Below are positions 12,084 to 26,199 of a stretch of DNA of 64,000 bases, piece after piece. Origin of the DNA: Crotophaga sulcirostris (taxonomy: Eukaryota; Chordata; Aves; Cuculiformes; Crotophagidae). The stretch's first letter is position 1, and every line of letters begins with the position of its first letter. A model generated the notes under the pieces. The model had not been told where the DNA came from, did not search any database, and saw only the letters and a program-made list of their open reading frames with translations. Where the stretch lies: contig VYZB01000169.1 of assembly GCA_013397455.1 (NCBI GenBank), forward strand, positions 64,657-128,656, written 5' to 3'. The position numbers and the translations under genes were made by a program.

Positions 12084-15000
12084 ATTTCAAGTTGGTCTCT
12101 CAACTCAAAGCCCTGGGAATGCATTGCCCTGAGCAGACCCTCCCTCCATCAGTACCACATTTCCCATGCAAACACCAAGAGATGGGTTTCACAGCAAACT
12201 CCATCTGCGACGAGGCACAACCAGAGGAGCTCACTCAGTGCCCACAGCGGAACTGCGGCCACTCAGCCTCCCCAGCCCAGGCAACCCCAGCACACAGCCC
12301 TGCAGCACCTTGCCTCCAAATTTCCAGGCTGACCAGTCCCGACTGATTTCCTTCTGAAAAGTCTGTGGGACAATAATAGGAAGAAGCCAGCGGCCAGAAG
12401 TGGTGCTCTATTTTAACCACAAAACTATTTTTCCTCTCATATCATTACTATGTTTTATAAACCTTGCTGCTTAGGTCTCAGAGCCTCCCTCAGCAGGATA
12501 AACTCCTGGTCATCCTGAACAGGGATATGCACACAAATTGCTCTCATTTTAAAAAGATTTCCACCAAATAGCAAAAGAAAGCCCATACACAACCCACGCA
12601 AAACTGCAGCAGTCCCCTTTTTCCCAGTGAGACACCACACTGAATCTCCTTTTTTTTGCCCAGGAGTTGAGATGACAGAGCATGTTAAGGCAAATACATC
12701 GTCCAGTTTGGGGATCTCCTGGGATCAGCCCAGCCAGAGCTGGAAATGCAGACCCTGCACCACCTCTGAACAGGAGCTCAGTAAAGCAGCAAACAGAGAA
12801 AAAAAAAATAGCAGATAATGAATACCTTATTTTAGGCTGTAGTCAAGTCATTTTCTTTTCTGAGAAGAGACTTTTTTTATTGTATTTAGTGGTTTTTTTT
12901 AGAGCAGCCACAGTGAAGTTTCTACATAAAGGAAAAGCAAACAGCTGAAGAGTCCTCCTTGGGCTTTGATCCTCCCTGTGGAGAGTAAACCATGAAGTGT
13001 TTGGTAAAATCCTAATCCGATTTAAAACTGCTTTTGAATGTGTTAGGGGAGGATGTGCTGGCTCTCGCTGTCCTGTCCAGCCCAGGTTATTAACGCAGAG
13101 TTACTCTGCTTGTGCACAACACCAGCATCCCCCTCCCAGGCAGTTGTTGCTTCAGCCACAACCACCCACTCAGAGGCAAAGTTCAAACAGACAGTTAATA
13201 CCTCTCTTTATTTGGGTACCCTCCTGCTCCCTGCAGAAAGGCTCATTTTCTCAGCAGAGGTAACGATGCACCCAGTTTGCCATCTATAAAGAGACTTATT
13301 TCTGCACTCAGGGCAGAGACAACGAGGTTTAAAGCACGCCTAGCCTGCCCAGAAGCATTGGCCTTGCTCTACATTACCAGGTAGAGCTGGGCCATGTCTA
13401 TGAGCACTCGTGTGCAGATCCCAGCTGTGCATCGTAGTGGTATTCTGCCACCCAAACCCTTTCAGGATTAGAGATGTCCAATTGGAGAATGCCCACATTC
13501 ATTTGTATTTAAGACCAGGAGGACAGAGATGCAGCAGGAATGCTGGTCGAAGAGCAATGTTGCCTGGGTGCTGAGAGCAGGAGTTACCTGCAGGTCTCAC
13601 AGTACATTGGCAGGTGGGGTTTTTATGCCATCTTTCTTTATTCCAATACCTTGTTATTCTCTGGACCCCTCTGTTTTGCTGTCAAAGAACATCAGTCTTT
13701 GAGGGATTATCTGGAAATGCAACTTCACATAGGCACACCTGTAGCCCAGTGACTCCATTATTACAGAGAGGTGTAGGAGTCTGCCACACCAGGAGCTGCA
13801 CAGCCAGAACAACCACCCTGCCTTCAACAAGTTTACAAAGGAGAAAAACAGGAACTTTAAAGATTTAAGATCCTCACATCTGGATTCTGTCATTGTAGTA
13901 GGATAAAACAAAGCTGTGATCCAACCTTCTTTGGTCAAGTGTGGATCAGATGATGAATGTACACATCTTAGCTTGGTGTGGCATTATTTTCTGTACATAC
14001 AGTCCACAAGAGATTGTTAGGAGCAGAGATTTCAACATGAAAACTAAGGCCCCAGGACAGTGGGATCAGAAATGTGCTGGTAACTGCAAAGGTGTCAGAA
14101 TAGTTTCCTTGACTGCAGCCGAAAAGCAGCATCTTTGCCTTGGAACCATTTATGAATCCCAGCTCCAGAAAAGTTTAAGAGACTCAATGTAGTCATTCAC
14201 ACCGTAAAATGAGTGATTGTTTGCAGGACACAGGTCTTGGTTCCGAGGAGATGGAATAGCTCAGTTCCCTGGGGGAAAAATGGTCTTCCACGTGCCAACA
14301 CACATTTAGTCATGACTGCAGGTCTCACGGTGCTGGATCCCAGCTTGAACACGGTCTAAGAGCTGTTTCGTCCCAACAATTAATCACAAGGTAGGAACAG
14401 AGGAAAGACAACATGAGGAACCTCCCCTCCCTTCCAAGAGCAACTTTTAAAGAACAAAATGACCTTTACTTCAGGAGAATGTGCTTATGCAGCAAGAACG
14501 TTATATTTTTTTTTTAATGATCTCTTTTCAAACAATTAAAATACACACCCACACTCTATGCAAGTACACAAGCCAAAAATCTCTGCTTTACATCACGCAC
14601 AGCACTTTTAAATGACATCTCCTTTTTCCGGGGTGGAAAATCACAGTCAGCATTTGTATATAAATATTATTACATAGCTTGAATGTACAAGCCAGGAAAC
14701 AGAGTGCTGCATGACAACGTGCTAAAAATTCCTTGCTGCATTTTATTTTACGTTAAGAAACCAGCACTGTTTGTACCATAACTCCATTGTCACACACAGG
14801 GTTGTGCTTACAGAGCCTGGCAGTTCACACGGTTGCAGAACCAACACTTCATCCTAAACCCAAAGTACAACAGCACGTCAGAAATCACCTCCTCATCTTG
14901 TGCCACTGATGCACTACTCTCCTGAAAACTACAGATTCATTTAACCTGTGCATACATTAAATCCCAGGCTGCTGTCACGTGTTGACTACACACGTGCCTA

Positions 15001-18000
15001 TGAACTGTGACATTTTAATTAGGAGTGTGAGCATGTCCTCCAAAAAGAAACAGATGAAGAGACCTTGTTGGCATGCATTCTCTTTGAATTGATAATAATA
15101 CTACTTGTCTTAATAATACTACTTCATTTTAATAATAAAAGTAGTTTTTATTAGGCAGACTTTCAATCACAACAATAACCTGCAAGTGACTTGACTTTGT
15201 TTCATGCTAAGATCAAGCTTAGGATCAGCTTACAACGCAATAGCTTGAGCCTGTCTGATCCTCATTTCTCCTGGGAGAGTTTAACTTGCTAGTCTAGGGC
15301 TAGAGGGGCAGTATTTTAATAGTGCAGGGCTTTTCCATCTCCAAACAACAAATGACAAAACCTGAAATTGAAATCTGCAACTTTCAGCTCATCAAATCCT
15401 CATACCCCGTATCAAATGGTGAACTCTGCTTCACTGCTAAAAATACCCCAAACTGGCCTACGCTAGCTGTTTAAGCATCCAGAAATAGTGGTTTGTTTTT
15501 TGAAAGCCACACACTTCCATGTGTCCACAATGTGCTGTTTGACTTTGAAAACAAAAACACTTCCACTGGAGATACACACTGTTCCATTACAGAAGTCTAC
15601 CCAATCCCTAAGGCATGAAAACCTTAAATGGGGATAAACCACGTCCAGAACACGCCTGTCACAAATACCCCACTGACAAAACACCAAGCACTTTGAGGAT
15701 TTTGCAGCATCCACATTAAATAATTTCTGTTTGAAAGCACTAAGATCATCAAATACAGAATAATAAAAGAAAGTCCATTACTAACACAGATACACCGTAG
15801 GAATTAGCAGAGCAGGTAAAGGAGGTCCAAGTTAGGGCTCTCCTTAAGCAGTTTTACTCGGTTCCTGCTGGACAAAGCAAAAGTAACTTTACCACCTTTG
15901 ATAAGTCATTTCAGGCTTCATAAGAGAGTCTGGGACAAAAAAGAGACACAAGAATCCCCCTAAAGTGTATTTTCCTAGAAAAAAGTGACTGAGTGGTAAG
16001 GTCCTGCTTGGGACACAGAAACCAGAAGTAGAATAAGGTGCTGATTTCCTTTCAACCTCTGGCTTCACTGCTCTACAAATTGCACTATAAATTGCTGAAG
16101 AGCAACAGCAAGACCTTCCCCATGCCCTTTGGAGCTTCCAGCCTCAGAACCCTTCAGCCAAGTCCACAGCAGCTGGACAGGGGTCTCCTGTCCACAGTTC
16201 CCCAGGGGTCTCATCAGTAGGATAAATACACACGACTTTATTAATCATATCACTGAATTCATCTAGATATGACAAAAAATCATGATGGTTCCTTGCTCCT
16301 TCGGCTACCAAGCTCCTGCCAGGGATCTCAATTAGCAGATCAACTCCCAGAACGCAACATTCCTGACAATTCTGGGGGCCAAAATTTGATTTGATTATGA
16401 AAACTCAGGGTCATTTCCAGACTGTAATCATCTCCTTTCTAATGACTTGGATAATTAAGACAAATTTTGAGGTGAAATACTGTCTTTCAACACATACTTT
16501 AATGAAAAGGAATTCATAAAACTAACAAATAAGCAGGTCAAAATCTCTATGAAAAAAACTTTTCCGTTCTAACATTAATCCTTTCAAAGAATATCTGATA
16601 TAATTCAATAGTCTTAAGAAGTGTTAGCATACATTAGATAGACAGAAGACTTAGCTTTTTACACTGAAAAAGCAGGGACTTATGCTGGACTGGACTATAA
16701 ATCTCATCATTCCTATAACTCTGACCCAATAAACTCTTATATATTTTTACATCAGTTTTTCTTCTCCCATTTTCCATTTCCCAACATTTTCCATTTGTCT
16801 CCTTGATAAAGTTCCGATACTGCGTTTGCGCCAAAGCGTTTGGGAAGACGTGCTCAAGGACCTCAGAGTACTTTTCCTCAGAGGAACTTGACCATCACAT
16901 CCCATTACACTTGAAATTCAGGCTATTTTTGCCCCTGTGCATCATTCAGCACTTGTCCTCACCAGCGTTCGCCTGCCAGGACCATGACTAACTTTCTCCC
17001 TTCACTTGTTCCCTCCGCCTCAAGAACATTCACATCCATCTGGAGTTTCTCACAACAAAATATTTTTAAGCTAACCAAAACACCGTAAAACAGGATCAGC
17101 AAACTCCTCTTGCTCGTGCCCACGTCCTCCCAAGTCTTGGCACAAGACAGCATCAGCCTCACAGCACTGGGCTGGAGCCACAGAGCTGCTGCCCTTGACC
17201 TGGTGGAAAGTGGGGGCTTCCCGTGATGCCAACCTGGTTCTGCAGGGCACTCCAGGTGAGAAACCCTCTTTGAATCAACAGTACCTTGGCAAACAGTTGT
17301 GAGTCCTAGTGATTTACACATCAGCATTGTGGGACTTCAGCTTTTTAAAGAAGCAGCCCCAAAATCTTACCTAAAAAAACCCCCACAACTAATTGCCCAC
17401 AAGACATATTTTAAAGTTGAAAACAGATTATTTCACTGAAGAGACCTGGGAGATCATTTTGCTCATCTTTTTTCAGGGAAATCTCAATCCTACAGATGGA
17501 GGGAGGAAAAGGAACATAATAGTAACATATTTGAGTGTTTATGTTGATACAATTAATTCCATATGGCTGTTAGTGATCAGTGTCCCTGTCTTTATCAGGT
17601 AGGAGGTATAGATTTTATTGCCATCAAAATAAAGATGGATTTGCAGCCTGCTTTTAATTCATTTTTGCAGTCACAAGTAAATGGATTGAGTTTTGAGAAT
17701 AGTTTACCAGCAGGTAACAGCCTGGGAGCATCAGTTTTCCCTTTGTGTTTAAAAAATACATATACTACCTACCACAAGCCCATAAATCCATTAGGAATGA
17801 CAGCTCCAGACCCGACAGAGATGAGTGGCTGTGCCTTACCAAGGGACCACCTTCCTCCATCAGTGGCATTGGCCACATCTGGCAGCAGCTGGGCAGATTT
17901 GCCCCAAGAGGCAGTCACAAAATGGACCAGAGTAAAGCCTGGGGCAGACTCAGGGAGGATTTACATGGTTTGGTGCTCTTCGAGAGTAGATTTGTTAAAA

Positions 18001-21000
18001 CGTTCTGGGCTGAACACCACCACCAGAGCCCAGGCTGCTGGAAGAGTGGGGCCAGGCTGCCCCGTAGCCCCTGCCCGCTGTGCTCCTGCATCTCCAGGCA
18101 CATGAACTCTACACGTCCAATGGGAACATGGGACAGAGAAACTAATATGCTGGCATTAGGAAGGTGCAGCAGGATGGCCAGCATCCCTGTGTCTGCCCTG
18201 CACAGACCACCTGTTGGACTGCAAGCCCCACCCCAGGCACAGGATGCTCTGCAGAAGGGCATGCTTCTCCTTGTCATGTTTCAGGAGACCTGGGGCCAGG
18301 GCTCCCAGGCCCTCAGAGAGAAGGCGAATAGCAACACTTCCACTGCCCTGAAAATATGTTTGCATTTGTTCACTTAGTTGCTAAAAATGCTTGAGTCACA
18401 TGGGAAAGCCTGGGAATGCAGCCCAGGAATTTCGTTTGTAAGCAGAATTGTGTTTCTGGAGATTATTGACCTGAACCGTAAATAAATATCCAGAAAAAAA
18501 ATAGAAATATTCACAATTTATGGTCCTTGAGATGATGTATTCAATCAGAAACAGTTGGAAATATTCCCCATTGGGCCCTCACCAATCTACTCTCGAGTAG
18601 CAGAGTCCCATAGGTTGGTAGATAATCCACAGCCCTTGGGCAGAGGCTGAGCGGATCCAGCTTCAGACTTGGCACCGATGATGGGAAAATCCATATCTCG
18701 GATTTACAGAGTCTCTGCCTGATAACAAGTGCTGTTATTCTGCCAGTCGGACAGCAGGAACGATCACAGCAGCTTCAGAACCATTTAGTTGTTAACAACC
18801 AGGCCATATCTACTCTCTACCCCAAATATTTCTACCTGTGTAACCAGTAATGATGCGGAACAGAGTCTAAAACCTTTAATCTGGTAAGGTGCCAATCTCA
18901 GAATTTGCATTTACCTCAACTGAATTCTTTACCCCAGTGAATGCCAAATTGCTCTGATATACTGAGTTCAGATTTTGAGACTAAGAGACAGTCAGCACAC
19001 ATCAAACCTTGATCATCTTAGTGTCTTCTAGAGAAAGGAAAGGCATCAGAACTGTCAAAACTTTGAAAAGTAAGCATAAAAGACAGCACACCTGGGTGAA
19101 ATAAAAGTTGCCAGACAAGTCATATATTAAATACATATATAATATATATATAAAATTGCAAAAATTAAAGAAAAATACTTATATATAAATCTATGAACAA
19201 ATATTCCCAATAATTTTCAACTGGGAATCTTATTACATCAGTGGCAGTTAACTGCAGGTGTCAAGAGATTTAAATGTGCCAGCATCATCCTGTCACTTTA
19301 ATACTAAGCAGTTAGAAATTATTTGGGATTACAGCTAAAACAATGTGGTTCTGCTCAGTTCTAAGGCAGACATCTAACACATCATGCTGAAACACAAAGT
19401 GAATATTGTACCTACAGATTTAACTACATTAGAAAAAACAGTAAAATATTTTTTGGAATATTGATCAAATTTAACCCCAACCAATAAAATTTCCTTTCCA
19501 AGGGGAGCTGTTCAGCCAGAGCTTGTTATCCTACCAACCAATGCACCTGAGTGAAGGTCAGTTCTGATGTTGATTTTTTTGACTTGAGAGCAACAAGAAT
19601 TACACTTTATTTCTTGCTTTTACCAACTCTGAGTGAAAGCAAAGGAAGAAACAGCAAGAGGCAAAGGAAAGAGAGCTCCTGTTGGAGAAAGGGCAAGTCA
19701 TGAGTGATTTGATGGGACGTGGAAAGGCAGCACAGTGTGTGCTCATTCAGAATCTCCCTTTCCCTGCGCCCCCCATAAAGAATCCCATTCTTCCACCTTC
19801 CTCACAGACTGCCTTTCTAAACTCCTCTTTACCTTTCACTTCACTCTTTTATCCTACCTCACCGAGCTCACTGTTTATTTAACAGTGTAGCTTCAGTTAC
19901 TCCAATTGTTCATAAACACCAGATTATTCCTGTAAAACCAGGTCTGTCATTATTAGAAGCTGACAGGGGTCACCAGCTGTGCCCCTCGGTGCCACCCCAC
20001 CACCTCGGAGCGTGGGGCACAGCTCTCCAGCACCCTGGGGTGCACCCAGCTCAGCCCTCTGGGGCAAAGCCTTTGGAGACTGAGGCCTTCCCATCTTCCG
20101 AGCACAACTTCCCAACTGCGGCAACCGACTGCTGCACAGACTTTTCTTGAGGTTTGTTTCATGTTTTTTAAACCACTCCTAAGGAACTGGGACAGAATTT
20201 CCCACCGCAGACCGCGGCCGCAGCACCAGTTCGAGATTAAGGAGCATCCCTTACACCAGACTGAAATACTCTCATCTTTCATGAGCCAGTGCCAGAACTG
20301 AAGCTGATTTCCATTCCTTGTGTTAATACTCAAAAATAACATGGAATTTTTCCACAGCCAGGTAAGGCCACAGGGCAAAACCACAAGGGAAGGAAGGAAG
20401 TGAAGCACAGTTAGCATTAATTATGCCAAACAAGATGTGACTTAAAGGATGTGAGTAATGTCTGGATACAAGCAACAGGTGCCTCGTAAGAGAGGAGGAA
20501 ACCCAGACCTTTCATCTGTGTCACAGAACAGGACAACTGTGGCAGCTCCATTTCCAACAGAGATGAGGATACTCAGCCACCTCCAGGGCGATGGCAGAGT
20601 TCATCAAGCAGTTTCACGACAAGAAGAGGGGGTGCACTGCCCCTGTGTGAGGGACCCTGCCTGTGGGAGAGGCCCCCACATGCTGCGGAGTTTTAAGGCA
20701 GCAAGATCAAGCTCAGGAACACCCTGTCGTGATGCATCGTGCATGGATGGGCCCAGCACTGCCCCCCACCCACCAGAAACCCAGGGTCTGCCTTGCCATC
20801 CACCCACCCACCCCTTTCTGTATAACAACAGTGGGCTCCTCTCTCACTTCCCAGGGAGGCTGGGGGATGCAGTGCAAAGGGAGCTCCTGCAAAGTGGTGT
20901 CACCTGTGGAGCAAGGGTCTCAGTCATCTCCAGGCCTCCCAGATTCTGCTCATTTTAAAAGCTCACAAACACAGCTCTGCAAGAGCTGCACCCAAGACTA

Positions 21001-24000
21001 ATATCAGCACTTAAGCAGGCACTTCTGTTTTCTGTCTGGCATCTGCTTTGTAGCACCTGATTTCTGTTTGGCATCTCAACAGGGACCTGGTTCAGGCTAT
21101 GACTGATAGCCCACGACACCACTGCCAACACAGCAGTCACCATTCTGCCTGTATTTTTGTCATTCTGCACCTACCCTCTCTTATTTATTTCCAGGCATGA
21201 TGGACCAGCACAGTAACTGCTGTTAGCAATGCACAAGGGGATAAGAATTCCTATAGCAACATCCAAACAATTTATCTTGCATATGTATGACAAATATTTG
21301 GCACAATACATCAGTAAATTAACCAGTAAGCCAAATCTTTCCTACTCAGCCTATTGCTAGAAGCATCACAGGCATCAAACTCATCAGAAACATATGATGC
21401 TGCCCTAGACAGATTTTGCAGCAATGTGTTTCCATGCAAGTGGCAAATCATCTCAGCAGATTAAAAGACAAAGATCAAGTTATCCATGTTTTATGAACTA
21501 TTTCTAAGAGTTAGGTGATAAAAACCTGTAATTCCCCTTTCTCATTTTTAATAGGAAATTTTAATTTACAGTTTCCATCCTTATAACATACACAGAAATG
21601 GTTAAGCAAGTAATGAGAAGGAAAGTTTTTCTCCTTGTATCACCAACAGATGGCAAAACCACCCATAAGAGCATCCTTTGGTTTCCAGAGGCAAGGCCAA
21701 GTTTAAAAACTACTTCTTTCACAAAAAAACTTAAACCCACTGCCAGAAAATTAGAAAATCCCACGTGTGATATCAGTTTAGGCAGGAAATTAGCTACTTC
21801 TTCACACAGAAGTACTGCTTGCGCACTGACTTACCCTAAGCCTACAGACACCAGCCAGAAAGGATTTGGAGGTACACGAAAACCTCAGCAGATAAAGTCT
21901 ACACATATGCTCTTGATCCAGCTTAAAGATAGTAAAAGGCCAAGTGACCAAAGATTTAAGACAGAACATGGCTCCACGCTCAAAACGTCTCGGAAGCACA
22001 AGTTACGCGTTCCCCAGGGGGCTGCACTTTCACTTCACTAAATTGCCTGCATATTTGCTTTTTTCTGATGGCAGATTAGGAACCATGCATTTCCTCAAAC
22101 CGCCAGCTTTTGGCCAAGACACCCACGCCCTGCCTGGCAGCCTGCCAGCCCACACTCGCAGCAGAGGCAGCTCTGGAGAGCCACGTTCCAGCGCGAGCTG
22201 CTCCCAGGCGAGCGCCAGAGCCGGCTGCTCCCCACAGGCCCAGCTCCCTCCGGCCGGGCAGGCAGGGGCACAGTTAAAAACAAGAAAGCTTGGCCAAGCT
22301 TGACCCCTCTGAACAAGCCCCAGGGTTCAGCTTATGGCATTTTGTTTAAACCTTTACACAAGAATTTTGTGACTGTGAGAGGTGCAAACTGGAAAGCCAA
22401 AAGGAAGAAGCCCATGTTCCATTTAACTCACCTGGCTGTAAGGGGAGTTGTGCTTGTTTTTTTAAAAGGTAGGGAAAGATGAAGGTAACATTAAAAACAC
22501 GGGTTCCTCTGAGGCAGACCCAGCTTCTGAGCCTTGGAACCCCCATGTGCTGTCAGAGGCAGGTGATGTGCACACAGCACAGAACGGGTCACAGAGCCCG
22601 ACCCAAACCCCCTCAGGTGCTCTGCAGGCACCGCTCTCTGCGCAGGGCTCGCTTCCACACCTGGGTGGCTTCTTCAGGACACGTCACCTCCAGCTGCCAG
22701 CAGTCAGGAAGAGAACTGCTCTCCAGCTGTTCCCAGGTGTGAGACGCTGACAAACCCCGTCCCCCTCCGCCAGGTACAGAGCCTGGAGACCTGCCCTGTG
22801 CTCTGCACAGTCTGGAGGGTGGATTATGGCCTTGCAAGGCACAACACATTTGAGGGACATGACCAGACAGACACCTGGACATGCTCAGACAGGTGGCAGG
22901 GGGGAGGAGCAGAAGGAAAAGTGCCTGCTCAGCACCACCTGGGCGATCCCCGGATGGGCTGTGGGAAGAGGCGCCTTTATCCCACACCGTCAGCAGGGTG
23001 GGGGCTGGTGAGCACCCCAGATTCTCAGGGCTTTACAAACAGTAACTGGTAACGAGCCCTTTATGGAATTGCCTGTGATCAACAGAGAGTGGGGCACGAA
23101 ATGTCCATTTCAGATGTCATCTTACTGCAGTCTGCTGCTAAATTAATGCTTTACATGGTACCAACAACACACGATACATTATCACACCTGGAAGCAGCAG
23201 AGCACTGAATAAGGATGGTAGCACACCACAAGTGTCACATCTCTACTGCTCAGGATTTAAAAGGGAAAACCCTGAAAAGGGCTACAACTACCCAGAGCTG
23301 AATATCTCGGTACCTCTTTGAATTTGGCTTCCATGTGAACAATCAAATCCATATCTCTGATAACTAACTCTGGGTTGAAACGTGCATATGATCATAGTGC
23401 TTCTACTAACTACAGGACATATAACTCCAAAATGTTTAGCTAGATGATTATGAGTATTTTCTGTCCTCATAGGGAAGGATAAAAGACAGACAGATATTGG
23501 GGGTTCCAGAAGAAGGCAGTACTATATAAGCTGGACAAATATTTTGCTGCTCCATACAGTTTCAGTAAAACAAATAATATGACCTGAACCTGACAGTCAA
23601 AGCACCACAAAGGCCTACAGAGGATAAGGCTGTAACCTCTATCACAAAGCACAGGCAACTTTTCAGCTTTTCTAAGATATACAAGAATGGAATCAAAGAA
23701 TTTACTTCATAGGCAACAGAACACTGGTAGTGCCACAATTCATCCCAGTGAAGAAATTAAGTTCAGAAATCTACAGCCATTTCAAGGTTTAAATGCGCAT
23801 GAGATGAATAAGCAATTAATTTCCTGCACGGGAGAGGAATGTAGAGTTCATACCACCAGTACTGCCAACACATATAAACATACTACGCATCCCAGGCTAA
23901 GTGCTGTTTCTCTTAAAGCCTCAGCATCCAGAATCCCTCAGTGATAATGTGATGTTCGCCCCAGCACTCTTATCACCCCCACAGAGCCCTCACTGCAAGG

Positions 24001-26199
24001 ACATTCTCGCCCTCGTAGGCAGGAGCACAACCTTCCCTTGACAGAAAAACAAGGAAGTTTGAGAAGCAGAGCAGAGCTCCATGTGAGCAGCAGAGGTGGG
24101 GAGAGCCACCCAGCCTCCTGCACACCTCCCACCCCAGAGCAGCACCGTGCACACCTCCAGCTCCTCCTGAGAGAAGCAGAAAGAGCCAGGCAGCTACACA
24201 GCACAGGTGATGAGCCCAATGCCCTCATGCTGGGGTTTTGCTTCAGTGACCCCCAGCTCAGCTCCTCAACCCCAACCCAAATCAGGGCTCGCTGGTACCA
24301 ACAGGAGCTTGGAGGAACCCACGTGCAGTTCCAGTCCAAAGCAGCCATACGTGCCCAAGCATCGAAAACATGATAAGTTCTAGCAAGAAACATCTCTGTC
24401 CATAGGGAAGAATGCCAAATATGCTTTAAATATGCATTACAAATAGAGGCAGAAGGAAGAGAAGACAGATTAATTCAAAGATTTACCATTCCAGAATTCT
24501 ATGCTTAAAACGGTTTCGTACAATTTGCAGCAATACTTGCACTGCGCCGAGTTTCCTCACTCCAAGTTTTCTCTCCCTAAAAACATACAGCCAGACCCTA
24601 TTTTCTCCTCGCCCCTACACACACACACAAATAATAATTTTTATTTCCTCTTTTCAGTTTTATTGCTAGGGCTTTTGTCAAGAGCACACTGTCTAGCTGG
24701 GCTTTGCCTGTGACTACAGTGTAATTACAGTGTCAGCCTCGTTTGCTACTGCAGAGCAGTTTGCAGTTGCCACATAGGCTGCCGGGGTCTCCTGGGGAGA
24801 TGCTTACTGTACTGCAACAAAGGGCTTCCCCTGCGCCCATTGTACGTGTGGCCCTGAAACACAGAACTCAGCATTCCTGTATAAAAGCCTTTCATTCCGA
24901 GATGCCTGACTCTCACACTACTGCAATGTTACAGCACGCTCGCAAGACTCAAAGCAAGGTTCAGAATTTATGCATGTGCTATTGTTGAAAAATGATGGGA
25001 TCAGAGCAGATTATTCTGCCCAAGCATTCGAATGTCTCAGCTTTGAGCTGGTTTCCGGCACTAAATACAGTGAGAAGATTTTTTTCTATATGTATATATA
25101 TAAGATTTTTCAAATTACATTTTCTTCTATTATCCATTTATTTGCGAAGTTTTCAAAATCAGACATGGAATTTCTATGTTTGCATGTCTTTCAACCAGAA
25201 TTATAATGTAAGGAGCACAACCAATAACAAAGCAACATTTTTAACCATCTTATTCTAGTTATTCTCAAAACCAAGCACCAGTCTCATTTGAAGCCTGCCT
25301 CATGCACCACTCAGATAAGCTGTTCCTTAGACAGTCTCCTTCTTCTGCCCTTCCCTTGTTCAATTGCATTTGCCCATGACCCATGAACACTGCTCCCACT
25401 TGGAAAGGTCAGTGCCCTCAGAGACAAACACACAGAACTAAACAATCAGTCTTACAGCAGATGCTCTCAGAGAGAGAAATCTTTGCTGTGGGCGGATCTG
25501 CAATAACATACAACGCTATAGAACTAAATAAATAAATAAAATAGGTGGCTTTTCCCATGCTGCGCAAGCTTTTAAATATCTATGCCATAAATATGGCAGG
25601 AAATGAGAAGGGGCTTGGTTTGTACTCTGAAGATTACTCTTCACACATATTAAAAATACATTACTATCCTTAATGCATTTTTCATGTAAAGGAAGCCATC
25701 TCTGAGGATCTGGGGGCACCGCATGCACAGGGACCCAGCCTACGGCTGCTCCTGCACCAGCTGAGAAACGGGAGATGTTCTGCAGTTGTTGAATGGGAGC
25801 TGAGGTACATAAGGACATTTCAGAGCTCCCAGCGTGCACTCAGGGCAAGATTTTCAGGGAGCTCAACATGGAACAGCAGAAGAGCAGTCGTGTGCTACAC
25901 ATCATTCGAAACCTGGCGCTGAGGGCCTGCCGAGGGCTGCCTGCAGAGCGTCCAGGACGAGGGCCAACACGCCTTGCAGAAAGCTAAACATGGAAAAAAT
26001 GGCAAAGCTGAGAACAGCACAGGAACCGCCTCACTTCCCCGAAGCAGGACCTTCTCCCTGCTCCTGGAGGGTTTGTGTAACCTGCACAGCTCTAGCCTTA
26101 CCTTCTCAAGAGGCAAGAGCCATAAAATGAATCTACACTTTGCACGTCTGATGTGCAAACCCAGCTCTGGGGGCTGATTGCGTGTTCGCATTCATGTTG
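12084..26199. other. upstream intergenic DNA, no gene recognised
   Basis: About 14 kb with no supportable gene. Segments at 14,400-15,800 and 18,400-19,500 are AT-rich. An AT dinucleotide-rich tract lies near 19,118-19,190. A pair of CACGTG E-boxes sits at 14,976-14,981 and 14,991-14,996. On the minus strand near 14,505-14,520 an ATTAAA runs into an A-rich tract, which could be a worn retrocopy tail or simple A/T slippage. Open frames of up to about 210 codons (17,563-18,377) overlap in several frames and show no domain. Confidence 0.55.

Noticed and set aside
14500..14720. Minus-strand 3' UTR-like stretch with ATTAAA and an A-rich run
   Set aside because: It could be a retrocopy tail, but no upstream coding homology or target-site duplication was visible. 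AT-rich slippage is the simpler explanation.
17563..18377. Overlapping + strand frames of 180 and 210 codons
   Set aside because: Both lie in a locally GC-rich patch and have an opposing minus frame of 120 codons. No recognisable domain or retroelement motif was seen.
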